From the NCBI RefSeq assembly GCF_003315515.1, contig NZ_QNRY01000006.1:1-64000 (forward strand): a DNA stretch of 64,000 nt, in the 5' to 3' direction. Shown here piece by piece: positions 63,760 through 64,000 of this stretch. Origin of the DNA: Brenneria salicis ATCC 15712 = DSM 30166 (GTDB lineage Bacteria > Pseudomonadota > Gammaproteobacteria > Enterobacterales > Enterobacteriaceae). A program made the position numbers and the translations under genes. How positions within the stretch are numbered: position 1 is the stretch's first letter; each line of letters opens with the position of its first letter. Below the pieces are notes generated by a model. The model saw nothing but the letters and a program-made list of their open reading frames with translations, was not told where the DNA came from and searched no databases.

Positions 63760-64000
63760 TCAAAAATCCGCTTCACAACGAAAGTGCATCGGCGTGTTGA
63801 ATTCAGGATGGGTGATGGCGAGCTCTTGCGCGTGCAGCAGCAGGCGCGGCGCCAGCGCTTTTGCCTGTGGATGCGCGTAAAAACCATCGCCAAGAATGGG
63901 GTGGCCGAGCGCCAGCAGATGAACCCGGAGTTGGTGGGAACGGCCTGTTTTCGGCATCAGCCTGACTCTGGTGGTGTTATCGCTATCGCGGGACAACACC
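63760..64000 (-). CDS. rluA: Pseudouridine synthase RluA, 3' part
   Basis: Only the C-terminal ~80 residues are inside the window; the gene runs off the right edge. The segment PKTGRSHQLRVHLLALGHPILGD is the RluA-family motif III region, and it ends HFRCEADF, as in E. coli RluA, which makes pseudouridine in 23S rRNA (746) and some tRNAs (32). The order djlA-rluA is the same as in E. coli. The catalytic aspartate lies outside the window. Confidence 0.9.
   Translation of the reverse strand, partial: VLSRDSDNTTRVRLMPKTGRSHQLRVHLLALGHPILGDGFYAHPQAKALAPRLLLHAQELAITHPEFNTPMHFRCEADF

Overview
The window is an ordinary, densely packed enterobacterial chromosome segment. Nearly every protein has a clear E. 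coli counterpart, but gene order differs from E. coli. The mix of sequence similarity and gene order suggests the Pectobacteriaceae (Pectobacterium, Brenneria, Dickeya, Lonsdalea or a close relative); the genus cannot be fixed without a database search. Apart from a transposase tail at the left edge there is no prophage, island, CRISPR array, rRNA or tRNA that I can see.

Layout. 1-203: end of an IS630-type transposase. 0.5-13.7 kb: a block equivalent to E. coli minute 66 (loiP, tktA, epd-pgk-fbaA, mscS, argO, yggE, argP, rpiA, serA), mostly central carbon metabolism with arginine export and its regulator. 13.7-23.1 kb: a block equivalent to E. coli minute 99-100 (ettA, slt, trpR, yjjX, gpmB, rob, creA, arcA, yjtD), joined directly to serA through a shared terminator; creBCD is absent between creA and arcA. 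23.3-28.2 kb: the threonine operon thrLABC with its attenuator. 28.3-47 kb: yaaA, talB, a GGDEF diguanylate cyclase, mog, an MFS transporter, satP, dnaK-dnaJ, nhaA, rpsT, and ribF-ileS-lspA-fkpB-ispH followed by dapB. 47-52 kb: carAB with its control region. 52-55 kb: the most accessory-looking part, with a YghA-like dehydrogenase, a LysE-family exporter and the split exporter yjjP-yjjB. 55-64 kb: folA, then the apaG-apaH / rsmA-pdxA-surA-lptD gene line on the minus strand, djlA, and the 3' part of rluA.

How the genes work together. Three themes recur: pentose phosphate and lower glycolytic enzymes (tktA, talB, rpiA, epd, pgk, fbaA, gpmB); aspartate-family and arginine/pyrimidine biosynthesis (thrABC, dapB, carAB, with argO/argP for export); and envelope and protein folding (dnaKJ, djlA, surA, lptD, lspA, slt, loiP, fkpB). 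Regulatory sites readable in the DNA include a Cra-like palindrome before epd, a Trp operator before trpR, the thr attenuator with mutually exclusive hairpins, a heat-shock promoter before dnaK, and a PurR box plus tandem ARG boxes before carA.

I found no convincing undescribed multi-gene system. The least explained features are short non-coding structures: three small tandem-repeat patches (upstream of ettA, upstream of talB, and at the MFS/satP junction), a long structured spacer between dnaK and dnaJ, and a membrane diguanylate cyclase with a periplasmic cysteine pair.
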